NCBI GenBank assembly: GCA_007258455.2
Contig: VDFB02000001.1
Span: forward strand, 10,798,285 to 10,862,284
Source: Sequoia sempervirens
Taxonomy: Eukaryota; Streptophyta; Pinopsida; Cupressales; Cupressaceae
Direction of reading: 5' to 3'
DNA: 64,000 nt
Position 1 is the first letter of the stretch, and every line of letters starts with the position of its first letter. The notes below the pieces were generated by a model. It made no database searches. It worked only from the letters and a program-made list of their open reading frames with translations, and was not told where the DNA came from. Made by a program: the position numbers and the translations under genes. Below, piece by piece: positions 36,930 through 48,655 of the stretch.

Positions 36930-37630
36930 TGAATGATGAAAGTGGATTAAGAAAGGAGGATGTGGATTATGGAGGATGATTAGGATAGGGAATTAGGACC
37001 TTGATTGGATTGAATTAGGATTAGGGTCCTAAGTGATAGATTAATGATGGATTTGGAGGTAGATTGGAGTGATTAGGATATTTGAGATGTGGTGGATCAA
37101 ATAATTGGGTATGATTAGGTAAAGATGGATTATTAGGATGATTATGAGAATAGATAGAATGATTATGGATGATTAAGATTGGGAATAAGATGATAATGAA
37201 TTATTAGGATGGAAAGAGATGATTAGGATGAGAATATTAGGATGTTTAAGGATGATAATGATGATATGGAGGATTAGAATAATTAGGGGGATAATTATGA
37301 TGTTCATAGAAATGATTAAGATGAAATTATTTGGACAAAAAGGAATGATTAGGTTTGGAAGGGATAATTATAATGGAAATGGATGCTTGGGATTAGAAGG
37401 GATAATTAGAATGAATATGGGGGATTATTAGAATGATTAGGGAGGATCAGGATGGAATGATTATGATAATTAGGGATGATAATGATAGTAATTATTGATG
37501 ACAAGGATGGGATGATTAGGATGAAAATATATTATTAGGATGAGGTGATTGGGATAAAATAGATGATTAGGATGGGGTAATGAGAATGGGAAGTTTGAAT
37601 TGGAGATGATGTGGATAATAACTTGACTTG
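36930..37630. repeat. Low-complexity GATTAGGATG array
   Basis: About 700 bases consist of degenerate GATTAGGAT, GATGATTAGGA and GGGATAATTA words with hardly any C on the plus strand. The minus strand would read Asn-His-Pro/Ser/Tyr-rich peptide. It is part of the Gypsy-like internal region. Confidence 0.8.
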
Positions 37631-38679
37631 GAGGACACCTAGATTTGTTTCTTTTTTGGAGTATTTGAATGTTTTTTGGATTTTTAAGTTTTCTATTTTT
37701 TTTGGATTTTAAGATTAAGAATGAAAATGTACAAGGAAATAATATAAAAAGATAAAACCCTGTGGCTCAATTTGGATAAGTGTCCCATTTTTTTTTCAAG
37801 TGGGGAAGGTGATATAGACATTCAAGCACATAAGACACATGAAAAATCCTAAATCAAATGGGATTATCAATCCTTTTAGGCACAAGGCACGACAAGAAAA
37901 GATAGCCAAAAGGTCTCAACCAGGCTTTACAAGCTCAGCCAAGGGTGTCCTCTATATACCATAAGGGTACGTGAGGTCTAATCCATAAATGAAAGGAAAT
38001 ACTACCAAACAGTTAGGAGGAGAGGGTGACCCACTCTCCACCTTCACTTCTCTAAGGTATAAATTTCCTAGATTCTTAGCCCAGATTGACAATATTTCAC
38101 TTCTAAGAGAGGTGTCTTTTGATTCACATCCCACTCTTTATACTCCATTAGAACACGAGAGTTGAGGTCATCCCTTAGGGTGATGAAATCACTAGGTAAG
38201 CCTTCTAAAAAATAAAACAAGATCACTTAATTATGATCCTCAAGATCACACTATGGTGCAAGAGGAGAGCATACATAACTGAAACCTGGGGATCAAAAGA
38301 CACTTGTTTATTTTAAACCCCAAATCCAAATGTGAAAGGTAAATTTTAAGCCCAATTTCAAATGTGAGAAAAAAACACTAAAAATAATATTCTAAAGCAA
38401 AAAATAATTGCACCAGTGGATTCCTTATGATTTTCTAATAGAGTTAAAAAAAAATTGCTAAAAAATGATTTTGTATGAAGATGTTATAAGAATTTGAAGA
38501 TTGAAAAGAAGGGTTGAATTTGACTAAGTGCACTTGATTTTTGGAGAATAATCCAAAAACCCACTTGTACCATAGAAAAGATCTATAAAATATCTTTTTG
38601 ACACCTTTTGAATTTTGAAAATCCAATTTATGAGGGAAAAGTTATGCTTGCTTTCATAAAACTACTCCTTTAGGATTTT
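37631..38679. other. Transition from Gypsy-like region to copia A, no gene seen
   Basis: From 37740 to 38340 composition returns to normal. A minus-strand frame at 37952-38134 (60 aa, with SGSPSPPNCLVVFPF) may be the start side of the Gypsy-like element's protein, but it is not recognised. From 38340 to 38679 the DNA is A+T-rich without features. Confidence 0.35.
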
Positions 38680-39169
38680 GATTGGAACCTAAGCGCCATT
38701 TTATGAAACACGGGCATGGTTTTGAGCAACACAAGTGCCTTTTTGTGATACGTAGGCATGTTTTTATGAAACAGAAGCACAACTTTATGGAACAAAGGAA
38801 TGTTTATGTAGAGACTTTTTACAAAACCTTTCTATTAAAGTTTAGGCATAGTTTGTTACAATAGAAGCACAATTTTATCAAACGTAAGTGCCAGAAGTCA
38901 TAACAGAAGTGTGGGTTTGTTGAACAGAAGCATCAAATCACAAAACAAAGTGCTAGGAATGATTTCTCATAATAGTGGCACCAAAAGTCACGAAAAAGTG
39001 CAATTTTGTTGAACAAAAGCATTGAATCACAAAACCAAGTGCTAGGAATGATTTCTCATAATAGAGGTGTTGAAAGTTGCAATGAAAGTGCAATTTTATC
39101 AAACGAAAGCACTGAATCATAGAGCCAAGTGCCAATCATGATTTCTTAGAATAGAGGTTTCAATAAATG
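38680..39169. repeat. About 90-bp tandem repeat (AAGTGC / GAAGCA-rich)
   Basis: Units begin CAT(C/T)(A/G)AATCACAAAAC.AAGTGC at 38931 and 39020 and CACTGAATCATAGAGCCAAGTGC at 39110, so the period is 89-90 bp. Each contains GCTAGGAATGATTTCTCATAATAG. Shorter diverged units with AAACAGAAGCACAA and GGCATG extend left to about 38680. No protein is evident. Confidence 0.75.
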
Positions 39170-39544
39170 ATAACCTCCATACTAATATTAGATAACATTT
39201 TGAACTTGTAACTCCTCTATAATGGTCCATATTCCAAGGTAGGTTGTCCAAAATCATACCCAACTCATATGGGACACATTGACAATGTTTAAGAAGCTCC
39301 ACTACTCAATTTTCATGCCCAAGCTGAGATATTCACTAGAAATAAGTTTCTAACCACCACTACTAACTCCACCTCATTCATTAATGCATGTGACAACTAA
39401 TATTAAGATTATTAGGGAATATAAATTACAAGTTCATTTTCAATTACACCCTATGTATCCAATGACACTTTCCAAGAGGTTTGCAGACATATGAATAATA
39501 CATAGGATTATAAGGTAAATGATGTGCCTTAATTTTAACATTCT
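39170..39544 (-). mobile_element. Partial 3' LTR of copia A
   Basis: Read on the minus strand it starts TGTTAAAATTAAGGCACATC at 39544, directly after a polypurine tract (AAGTGGGAGAA, 39545-39556). It aligns with 55110-55506 (for example CTCCTCTATAATGG.CC.ATATCCCAAGGTAG on the plus strand). The LTR's distal half is missing; the 90-bp repeat lies in its place. Confidence 0.7.
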
Positions 39545-40356
39545 CCCACTTGATATTATATATTATAAATACATCTATGGGTAAAATAAGTACAATTAAG
39601 TGCAAGTATCAAGGCCCTCCTACACCAAGAGAACTTATCCATGGTCACTTTGTAAGTGAAACTGCAACATTATCCAATGTAAAACTTCTTTAATAATACC
39701 TTACCATTCTCAACCATTTCTCGCACAAAGGGATATTATACATCAACATGCTAGTATGAGCATCACATCTCATTCTAACAATCCTATAATTAAAACCAAT
39801 AGATGTACAAAATATCTATAACCAAAATACCTCCTTAGAGGTATGTTTCATAATCATATACTCTACTTTTATGGTAAAAAAATAATTATGGTCTAAATTT
39901 TACTCATCCAACTCACTACACCTTTACAATGAGAGAAAACATAGCCACTAGTGGATCTTTAACTATCCAAGTTACCTACCCAATATGCATCAACAAATCC
40001 CTCTATACTTGATGAATTTTTCTCATCACCCATACCAAGATAACATAAGCAATAATTAGAAGTTCCATAAAATATCAAAAAGGTTAGACATAAACTTGCT
40101 CAAAACTCCCATTACTTGGGAAATATTTGATCTATTAAAAACCACTACATATATCAAACTACCAACAACAATAATATAAGGAATTCTATAATACATCAAA
40201 ATTATCATAAAATTTAGGATACATGTCTAAAATAATCCTAATGCCAAAAAAAATGGAATACTCATTAGTTTACAATCATACATATTGAAGTGTCATAAAA
40301 TAGTATCAATATACTCATTTTGACTTAACCAAAGATTTATGTGTACATAATCCTTG
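39545..40356 (-). pseudogene. Copia A RNase H and end of reverse transcriptase (relic)
   Basis: The sequence is collinear with copia C 61134-61980, which is the RNase H with its upstream reverse transcriptase end. Shared plus-strand phrases include ACCAAGAGAACTTAT, CCATTCTCAACCATTTCT.GCACAAAG and TACTCATCCAACTCA. Many stops and indels are present. It stops exactly at the CCTTG target duplication of the 4.3-kb solo LTR. Confidence 0.7.
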
Positions 40357-42678
40357 TATAGTGCCCCTCAGTTTGCTTTTTGTTACTAACAGTTACTTGT
40401 TTGTATTTGGACATTATGATACTTTGCTTGGTGTTGGATTCATAGTTATGATGATATTTTACCACTAATGTTTATGTTTATGTCATGCTTAGTAGATCGA
40501 TTTAATTGATTGTGTGGATTATTCTTGCTTGGGCACAATGTGATTATCTGTTGTATGTTCTTATCATGTTGTTAACATCTGATTATTATGCGTTGATGTG
40601 TTTTGGTGAAGGGGAATAGTTTCGCATCACTCACTTGTGAGTGCCCTACAACGCTGCGACTTTCCTTTCACAATGTGTTTGACTGTTTGACTATGCATAT
40701 GCTTGACTGTGATTTGCTGCAGATTACAGGTACTAGTCATCGACTCCACCTAAATTGTCAGGTTTGAGTGTCCCTTAAACCCAATGGAAATTGTTGATGG
40801 AGATAGCATTTGGTCCTTGTTTAGCCATCATCCTTGATAAGGATGAGTATCCAATTGTACTACCCTATCAGTGTGGTCAGTTCAGGTTGGTCTGTTAGTG
40901 TTGTTATTGTGTTGTTTTCTGACTCGCTGTGAAGTCAAGTATTGTTTGGTATTTTGTGCATTTGATTTAAATTGGGTTGATTAGTACTTTGATTAATTAT
41001 TACATTAAAATAAAGTGATTGAAATTAAAAGGCATTGTGATCATTAAAATAATTTTTTTTATATAATTGTGGTATTGATAAAATAAAATATTATTAATGT
41101 TTTATTTGGTTTAAATAAATTAAAATTATGATTTAATAAAGAAATATAAAAATAAATATATTAAATTATGGTGAAGTGCAAACAAGATTAAAATGAGGGA
41201 TTATAATTAATAAATTAAACATTCTAAAGTTGATTTATTGTGTGTAATTAAATAAAGATATTTTTATTAATAAACGTATTGAAGAGTGGAAGTAATGAGT
41301 AGTTGCAAAAAGAAAAGAAAATAATTAAATTAAAGAAGTGCATGCAGCAACAGAGATTGGGGAAGTGGTAAATAAATTGGTTATTTGGCATAAAGAAAAG
41401 GGGCTTTTCACATTTACCTGAAAACTAATCTTGCTTCTTTTCGTGAATACTTTCTTGTTCTTGGAGGCTTTTTCTTCTGGTTTTGTGGTTTTGGAATTGG
41501 GTCTTGTAGTGTTTTGTTGAGGGTTTGAAGAGTGTTGAAGCTGCAAGTTGGGGTAGAGAGCTCAACATCAATCTTCAGTTCATCTCGTTGAGGTATTCCA
41601 GGTTCCCATGGTTTCCTTTCTCTCAAATTCAATTCTGATTGAAAAATAAGTTTGGATGTTGGTACTATGTGAAAACAAAACATTCTTTTGGTTACTAGAT
41701 TATGAAATTGAAACAAGTAAAAGAAAAGTTATGTTCTCTATATTTGTTTTAAAGCTCTTCTTGAAAATCAAATTGTGCATGTTTTGCAAATTCTGCCAGC
41801 GTGCTCTTCTATTCCCTGAGTCAACATTTTAGAATTTGCTCTTCTTGCTATAGAAATGCCTCTATTGTAGATAGCCATTTTTTTAGGCTGAATGCTCTCT
41901 TGTAATGTGGCATACGAAGCTCGGTTCCCTTTTAAATGAGTATTGTGTTTTATACTTGCGCCTTTGATTGCTTTGTGTGTGTAATTAGAGGAAAATCTTG
42001 AGTTCATTCCACACACCCCAAGCTTGTAATTGCTTTGCATGTAGTATGTTTGGAATTCAGACTCTCATGTCCATGGCGAATATTTCCCTGTGTCCTATTG
42101 TATACCTAAATGGCAAAAGCATTGAAACGTATTGCTCTTGTGTTAGTGTTTTGAATATCTCTGTGTTTGGAGATAGAAGTATTGTGATTTCATCAGAACT
42201 TGATAGCCATAATACTATGTTGTTTTTATTTTTAGATTGGGGTTTCAATGCATTCGTTATAGTGGAATTCGACTGAAATATTTGAATACTTAGAACTCAT
42301 TTTCTGAAAATATATTTGGTGAATTCGATCCTATGTATTGTGTTGGATTGTATTTGATAGTCCTTTGAAATAGTACTCTGCATATGGGAATCGATTCGCA
42401 TATTAGATGTTGGAGATTGGTTTCTTTTACACATTTCGATGGAATTTAAATCTGTATAATTCGATGGTTTTTGTTCATATTTGGAATTTGAAGGCTTAAT
42501 TATATTCTTTGTTGAATGTGATATATGTTTGGATTTGACATACATGGTTTGGCATTGACTTAATGTGCTTAATTCTCTTGATTATCGAGGAGTATATATT
42601 TATTAGGCATTCGGTTATATGTTAGCCAATACGCATGTATTACTATTTTCCTATATCGATACATATATATATATATAC

Positions 42679-42709
<31 letters not shown>

Positions 42710-44657
42710 TGTATGTATGTATGTAGATACGTTTTGTAAGAGTATGTAAATATTGTTTATTTAAATAGAAAACATGGTATTTCAAATAGCTAATAGATAT
42801 GGTATTCACATATATAAATATACATATATATATATGTACAGGTACTTTTGTATACAAATTTATATGGGTAAAATCTGCATTTAGATAGTTGTGTTTATAT
42901 ATTTAAATATTAGAAAGTATATGTCTGCCTTTTTAAGAATGAAAGACCATATTGAGTTTGAATTTTAAATTGGTTAATGCTAAGATAGATCGTGTGTTCA
43001 TATTTAAATTATTGGTAGTTAGATAAATGAGAAAATTAACTTTATTTCTCTGTGTTAAACATGAGTGATGATGTCTCTTATATTCACTTGATTAACGAAG
43101 AACTTACTCCACCATGTATTTAATTAGTGTATTAGTGGAATTATTGCTTGTGTGATGCATTATGGTTGCTTATGGGATACTGGAGTATTATTGCTAATGT
43201 GCAAGTTGAGTTCTTTGTGTTTATGGATTTGAGAGTCTTCCAAAGGCTTGGGAAAATAGGTTATGGGCTGAATTGTTGTGTTGATCCTTGAGTTGGTTAC
43301 CATTATACTTGCTATGTGTTGTTGTGGGTCTTTAGCCATGCACTCCTAATTGGTCATTACGGTTGAGTATTGAGAGTGAGATGGTCCATACCTTGTTCCG
43401 GATATGTATTTTTTAGTTTTCATTTCATGTGCATGATGGCTTTACCCTGTTGGTTTTATTGGGTCTCCTAGCTGCTAGTAGGGGGAGTGGCTCTCAATGG
43501 GGGATGACGCACAAAGTGGCGCCAGGGTAACCCATGTGAGATTTTCTTAACTCAATGATAACTTAAAATGAATTAGGGGGTTGGGTAGTTAACAAATTAA
43601 TCAAGATAAGCGAATGCCTTGTCCATGTTTGTAGTGATCATTTAGGCTAAGGATGGGTTGAGGAGGATTGGTTGGAAAGACCATATTCCTTGTCCCCGTG
43701 AAAGGAATATTGGTTTTGCATGTGTCACCCTATGGGGCTGATGCCTAGTGAGAGGCTGCCAGGGTAACCATAGATGGGGCCAACAGTTCGTGAGAGACTG
43801 CTAGGGTAACCCATGTTAGGACCATGTGATGGCACTCTCCCTCTGTAGGCTAGTATTCCCTTATTTGTTTTCTCCATTTGATATGTGATGTCCTCTGGAA
43901 GCAATATGTGATCTTATGTGTTGTTAAGTTGTTGCAGTTTCAGTTGTCCTCTGTTTAGCCTTGTTATGTCAGTTTGTGGTTGCCTTGTTTGTTGTTGTGG
44001 GATCTTATTTCTATTTCCTAGCATGGGGGTGGACCTTAGGGTTCCACATGGTTGGGTGGATTGTGCTTATGACTCCATTAGGTTTCCCTTGTTGTTGTTT
44101 GTGTTCATGGTGACTACTCATGGTGATGTGGATTTTTGCACCTGTCCCATCTCAAGTGGATTATACTTCATGTCCTTGTATTGTACTAAAAATCAGTTGT
44201 ATCATGTAATGTTATTTGGATGTACTCTCCTCATATGTATTCGAGGAAACATTGTTGTACAATTTTTAATGTTGTAATTAATTGTTGAACTCTCTCTCTT
44301 GTAATGGATAATGCAAATGTTGTATTTTGCATTTGTTAGTTAATTGTAATGATCATGAATGTTGCTATATTGATAATCTGATATGGATGATTCTTATTGG
44401 TAGATCATTTAAATGTGATGGATTAAATGCACTTTACATTGTTAGATAAAATTTGGTTTAATGAGATGATTATAATTCTTATTAGTTTGGTTAATAGGAT
44501 TCTAGTAGCGTAGTCATAGAACCTTAGAGAAATTAGGTTAGAATACAAGTTATTGTATCATTTGCAATCTTTAGTATGTTGCACTTCAAAAAAAAATTGT
44601 TTCATTTTTAAACCTTGTAGCGTGTTGTCCTCTAGGGTTTTGTGGCGGGGCGTTACA
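40357..44657. mobile_element. 4.3-kb solo LTR of a Gypsy (Tekay/Del-like) element with TSD
   Basis: The ends are inverted: TATAGTGCCCC at 40357 and GGGGCGTTACA at 44657 match as TGTAACGCCCC with three differences, all transitions. Five bases CCTTG flank both sides (40352-40356 and 44658-44662), and copia A coding sequence continues across the gap. TGTAACxCCCC...GGGGxGTTACA ends and very long LTRs are known from plant Tekay/Del chromoviruses, so this is probably a solo LTR of that type. No second internal LTR copy, primer site or gag-pol motif is visible. Around 41400-41600 there is promoter-leader-like text (AAATAAATTGG upstream, then T/C-rich leader). Open frames such as 43918-44277 have no recognisable domain. 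Confidence 0.75.
42661..42724. repeat. (AT)n and (ATGT)n microsatellite
   Basis: An (AT)n run is followed by about eleven uninterrupted ATGT units (about 42680-42724) inside the 4.3-kb LTR. Confidence 0.95.
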
Positions 44658-44662
44658 CCTTG

Positions 44663-46311
44663 TTGATCTTCATCAAAAGAATATATTTCATGGATCCAAG
44701 GTCATGTTGAATGTGATAGAAAGCTTATTTTTAAGCTCCCAAATTATCACCTTGTTAATAATAAACAAAATATCATACACATACAAGATAATAATCAATA
44801 TTTGATCATTAATAATCTTAATCTAAACACAATTATCTTTCTCACTCCTAAAAAAACCCAATTTCAATGCAAAGACATCAAAGTTTTGGTACCAAATCTT
44901 GCGCAATTGTTTTAAAAAATTTCAACCTAGAAACCAACTATTTATTTATTTTCACTATAAAATCATGAAGATGTTACAGAAAAATATCCTCCTCAAGATC
45001 TTCATGCAATAAAGTAGGTTTAACATCCATTTTATCAATCTCAAAATCATAATATGTAACAATGAATAAAAGTACTCTAATAGATGATAAATTAACAATG
45101 AGAAAATTTAATCAAATTCAGCTCTCTAGGAGTAGCCCTTTGCTACTATTCTAGGCTTAAACTAATCTAACCAACCATTTGCATTTAATTTATTTTCTTA
45201 CACTAACTTGCAACCAATGGGATTTCTTCCCTAGGGAAAAATGACAAGATTATAGGTATCATAATTGTCCAAGGCCATCATCTATTACTACATGGTCTAC
45301 ATCCAAGAATCACTATCCTCTAAATAGATAACATCCTAGAAATATCTAGGTTCATCATTAGTACTCAACAAAGTAAATACATAATAGAAATATGGTGGGC
45401 TATACCTATCAATTGGGTTATGTTGTCTTGTGAACCTTCACAAGGTAAGTAATAGGCTTTTCGTATTATTTTATATGCTTACCTTGTATATCAGCATCTG
45501 AAATCTCTAAACCCTCTTTTTCTTCTTGAACCTTTAATCCATCTAATATTCTTCTACATGTACATCTTCCTATTTTCTATTTTTGTATTGAAGTGTATTA
45601 TTTGTGTTCTTTCCTTTTCCTTTGGTTGTTCTTCACTTGAATAAGCTCTAAACTCCCTAAAAGTCACATCTCTCAAAAAAAATATTTTTTTGGGTTAGAA
45701 GATTCCAAAGCTTATAATCTCTAACATTCTCACTATAATCAACAAAGATGCATTTTAGAGCTTTTGGATATAGTTTAGATCATGTTTCTTGTGTAAAATG
45801 AGCACAAGCCTCATAGCCAAATATCCTTAAATATAAAATAAAGAATTTGTACTAATTCACATTTCATAAGGAGTTTTATCAACAACAATTGAACAAGGAG
45901 ATTGATTAATCAAATAAAAAACAATACTTACAAACTTTACCCAAAAGAACCAATCTAGCTACATACGACTTAGCATACTTCCAACTCTTTTCATTAAGGT
46001 TTGGTTCATCATTTATACTACCCCATTTTTTGGATAGTATAAGTGTAGTTTTCTACTATAAAATACTTCCATACAAGTAGATAATTTATTGAATTATATG
46101 GAACAATATTCCCCACCATTGTTAGATACCAACACTCTTATCTTAAAATCTCTTTTATATTTTACTAAGGCTTTAAATTCCTTAAACTTAGTGAAAACTT
46201 TAGATTTATAAAATATAAAATATATCTATGTGTATTTATATATATGTTGCAATTAATGTAATGTAATAGCAATATTTACCCATAGAGCCAACATCCATTG
46301 AACCATACACG
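44663..46311 (-). pseudogene. Copia A integrase and reverse transcriptase (relic)
   Basis: Minus-strand translations in shifting frames recover integrase-linker text (YEACAHFTQET, SKLYPKALKCIFVDYSENV, DYKLWN) near 45700-45830. They also recover a reverse transcriptase start resembling MDV..FLHGDLEEEI near 44980-45040, decayed to LLHEDLEEDIFL. The region is collinear with copia C at 62040-63660. Numerous stops show it is long dead. Confidence 0.75.
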
Positions 46312-47679
46312 TGTATCATTGTAAATTGTCACCCTTGACAATTTCACCTTATGTTTTGGTTCCCCTTTGAAATATTGGACCTAATTGAATATTTATTTTT
46401 CTAAATTATGCATTCTATGGCCCATTTTTAAGAATTTCCGATGAATTGCAAGTAGGAAACAATTGCATTTATCTAATACCTTTCCCCCATACTAAATGCC
46501 TTGGAAAATAGGTCCAAGACGCTCACGCCTTGGGCATGAGTGTCCTATTTTCCCTCCAAATTCAAATAGGTTAGTTATGGAACTTTAATATTTATAATTC
46601 AAGTGTCTAAAGTTGGCCATCAGGATTTAATTTTTGGAAAATTGAATAAATTCCTATAAATACCTAGTTATTCCATCATTTCAAATCTAAAAAGAAAATT
46701 ATTGGAAAACTTATTATCAAGAGAATTCAAGAGCAAGTAAAGAGCAACATTTAAGAGCTTTGTTGCAACAATTCAAGATCCTAGAATCATGTCAAATCCT
46801 ATGTGAGTTTATGTGTGTTCATGTTATCATTATTTTGTGAAGGCTAACACTTTTGTAGGTCTCCAAGCAATCAAAGCATTCAAGCAAATCAAGAAAAGAA
46901 AGATCCAAGACCTTGAGGTGATGTACATTAATTCAATGCTTCAAGGAAGCCATTGAAGGGTGGTGAGTTGCAGCACTTTGTGATTTCATCATTCCTTCCT
47001 ATTCATTATCTATTTTATCATTGATATTGCCATTGTGGAAGTGGAAACACTAACATAGGGTTTGACTAAGACAAGTACCTAAATGGAACAACCCTTCCTC
47101 TCTCTTTAAATGTGCAAGTTTTAGGTTTGGATGAGATTGAAGGAAGTTTAAAGATAATTTATTCATTGTTGCATTTGAAAATCTACATCTTGTCAACCCA
47201 TGGAAACTCTATTACAGAAATATCCAATGGTGTTTTGAAAGATTTGCAGGTGAGAATTTGAAGCTTAGATCCGACATTAGAAGACTGTGAAAATATATCC
47301 AAAAAATATCTACAAGGACACTCACACCCTGGGCGTGAGTGTCCTCCAAAATCAGGCTCATATTTGAACCACAGGTGCACAATGTCTTGCTCTGTTCTGC
47401 TCAATTTCCCAAATTTTCCTATGGCTTTCTATGTTTAATGTATTTGCATCAAAATAGTAAATTGCACTATTAGCCTAGTTAGATCATTACATTTCATTCC
47501 TAAATTCATCCTAGATTTGGTCAAAGTCTAGTTGACTCACCATTTAGATTGTAAGTCAATCACATACCTTGTCATGATCCATCAAACCCCCACTACTATT
47601 CAAATCTATAATGAACCATTTGAAAAAGTTCTTAAACCCTAGGGTCAAATCCTAGGGTTTTCCTTTTTCTATGTTTCAG
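46312..47679 (+). mobile_element. LTR-like insertion in copia A integrase
   Basis: Copia A coding text stops at about 46311 and resumes at about 47680. The 1.37-kb block between starts TGTATCATTGTAAATTGTCACCC and ends near TTTCTATGTTTCAG. It has a TATA box (CCTATAAATACC, 46653-46664) about 340 bases in, followed by A-rich leader-like sequence, as in a plus-oriented LTR. Joining the flanks restores the integrase start, with an imperfect duplication of CATGT/CGTGT at the edges. No coding region is recognised. Exact ends and family are uncertain. Confidence 0.55.
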
Positions 47680-48110
47680 CATGTGAATGAATAATTTCTA
47701 ATAGTCCCTTAGATTTATTACTTCCAACAAGAAATGAAGATCTATTACATTTTCCAAACACATAATGCTCACTTAAATCTTTTTTACCAATAGAATAATT
47801 AGAAAAATCATCAACCAAAAATTTCTTAATAATGATCTTAAGACCTTCACATATGTGACCCAAATTTTGGTGTCACAACATATATACATTTTTAGTTCTA
47901 GTTATATTTTCATAATTAAAAAAAGTGGAGGCAATAATCTTAAATAGAGTCACTGATGAGACAAAAAAATGTCTCATCTATTAGCCAAATAAAAACATGT
48001 ATTTTGTTTAATTATGAAGTTTATCAAGATTAAGCATGATGAAGAATGTAAGAGATTTTTAGTTCTAGCAGTCAAAGATTTCATCATATCTTAAAAATTA
48101 CAATCTAGGT
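47680..48110 (-). pseudogene. Copia A GAG-pre-integrase segment (relic)
   Basis: The minus strand reads FGKCNRSSFLVGSNKSKGLL then EIIHSH, the classic copia pre-integrase ending (C..G...R.SF......A...L.LIHSD). Upstream text is consistent with the preceding zinc-finger-like HHCC region but contains stops. Confidence 0.7.
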
Positions 48111-48245
48111 TCTTGAGATTTTGGAAACAAGAAGACAAAAAACTCCATTAAATTTCACAAAAAACCCAGTTCATGGTTTGAGAGAAAACTTCACCAGTTC
48201 GATGCTTCAGAACTTTGCTTCCATGCTTCGGAATTTGTTCATTTG

Positions 48246-48643
48246 TGTTGGTGTGAATAATTGTCTTGTACCTAGCTAATTCATTCACTAGGTAATTAGG
48301 GGACATATTCACATGGTTAAGTTTACTTAGGATAAAAGATTCTTTCTAGAAGGCTTAGTTGGCTTATCTAGAATTTATCTTATCTAGCTAGGATGCATCA
48401 TTTCCTAGGTGATTAGGTTGTTGGTTGTCTCATGTCATAAGATCATGACATTTGTCAACATCATGTTCATTCCTATCTCTCAACCTTGCCCATATAAGCA
48501 AGGCATCTCATGTATATTTGTAATCAAGCAATCAATCAATCTTGCATTGTGAAGCAAGCTTTCTTGCCATTCTCTCTCTTGTGGAAGTGGTTTTGGTCAC
48601 AACTGATCTTAGGGGTGTTGAGGAGTCACCATTAACTCCTACA
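48246..48643 (+). repeat. 5' LTR of the GAG-PR element
   Basis: It starts TGTTGGTGTGAATAATTG and ends ACTCCTACA. A TATA box (CCATATAAGC) lies at 48490-48499 and a T/C-rich leader follows. The match to the 3' copy is unbroken from 48251 to 48643. Confidence 0.85.
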
Positions 48644-48655
48644 TGGTATCAGAGC
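48644..48655 (+). other. Primer-binding site, initiator tRNA-Met type
   Basis: TGGTATCAGAGC directly follows the 5' LTR and matches the 3' end of plant initiator tRNA-Met, the usual primer for Ty1-copia minus-strand synthesis. Confidence 0.9.

Larger units (their letters stand above)
32464..38340 (-). mobile_element. Gypsy-like internal region: C-depleted, repeat-rich polyprotein relic
   Basis: For about 5 kb (32560-37630) the plus strand is dominated by G, A and T in GGATG/GATGG words, with C strongly depleted. Its minus strand reads as decayed Pro/His/Asn/Ser-rich protein. Going downstream on the minus strand there is an Asn/His/Pro-rich zone (37630-36930), a tandem peptide repeat (36905-36427), a second repeat built on SIPSNDP and HDPSLN (about 35900-35650), a G-patch-like motif (35309-35262), and further Pro/Ser/His-rich sequence down to the probable 3' LTR. 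No reverse transcriptase or integrase could be confirmed. It is either a non-autonomous Gypsy (Tat-like) element or an autonomous one with pol decayed. The right-hand limit and the 5' LTR were not found. Confidence 0.5.

Noticed and set aside
36930..37630. GATTAGGATG array as a CRISPR or telomere-like array
   Set aside because: Units are irregular, there are no spacers, and the words differ from the plant telomere repeat TTTAGGG.
42651..42857. 68-codon Ile/Tyr/Thr-rich minus-strand frame
   Set aside because: It is a translation of the (ATGT)n/(AT)n microsatellite.
43511..43527. TGGCGCCAGGGTAACCC as a primer-binding site inside the 4.3-kb block
   Set aside because: It resembles a tRNA-Lys primer site only in its first seven bases, and no LTR end or second LTR flanks it.
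43918..44277. 119-codon Cys/Leu/Val-rich frame in the 4.3-kb LTR
   Set aside because: Low-complexity hydrophobic reading of T/G-rich LTR DNA, without a domain or supporting context.
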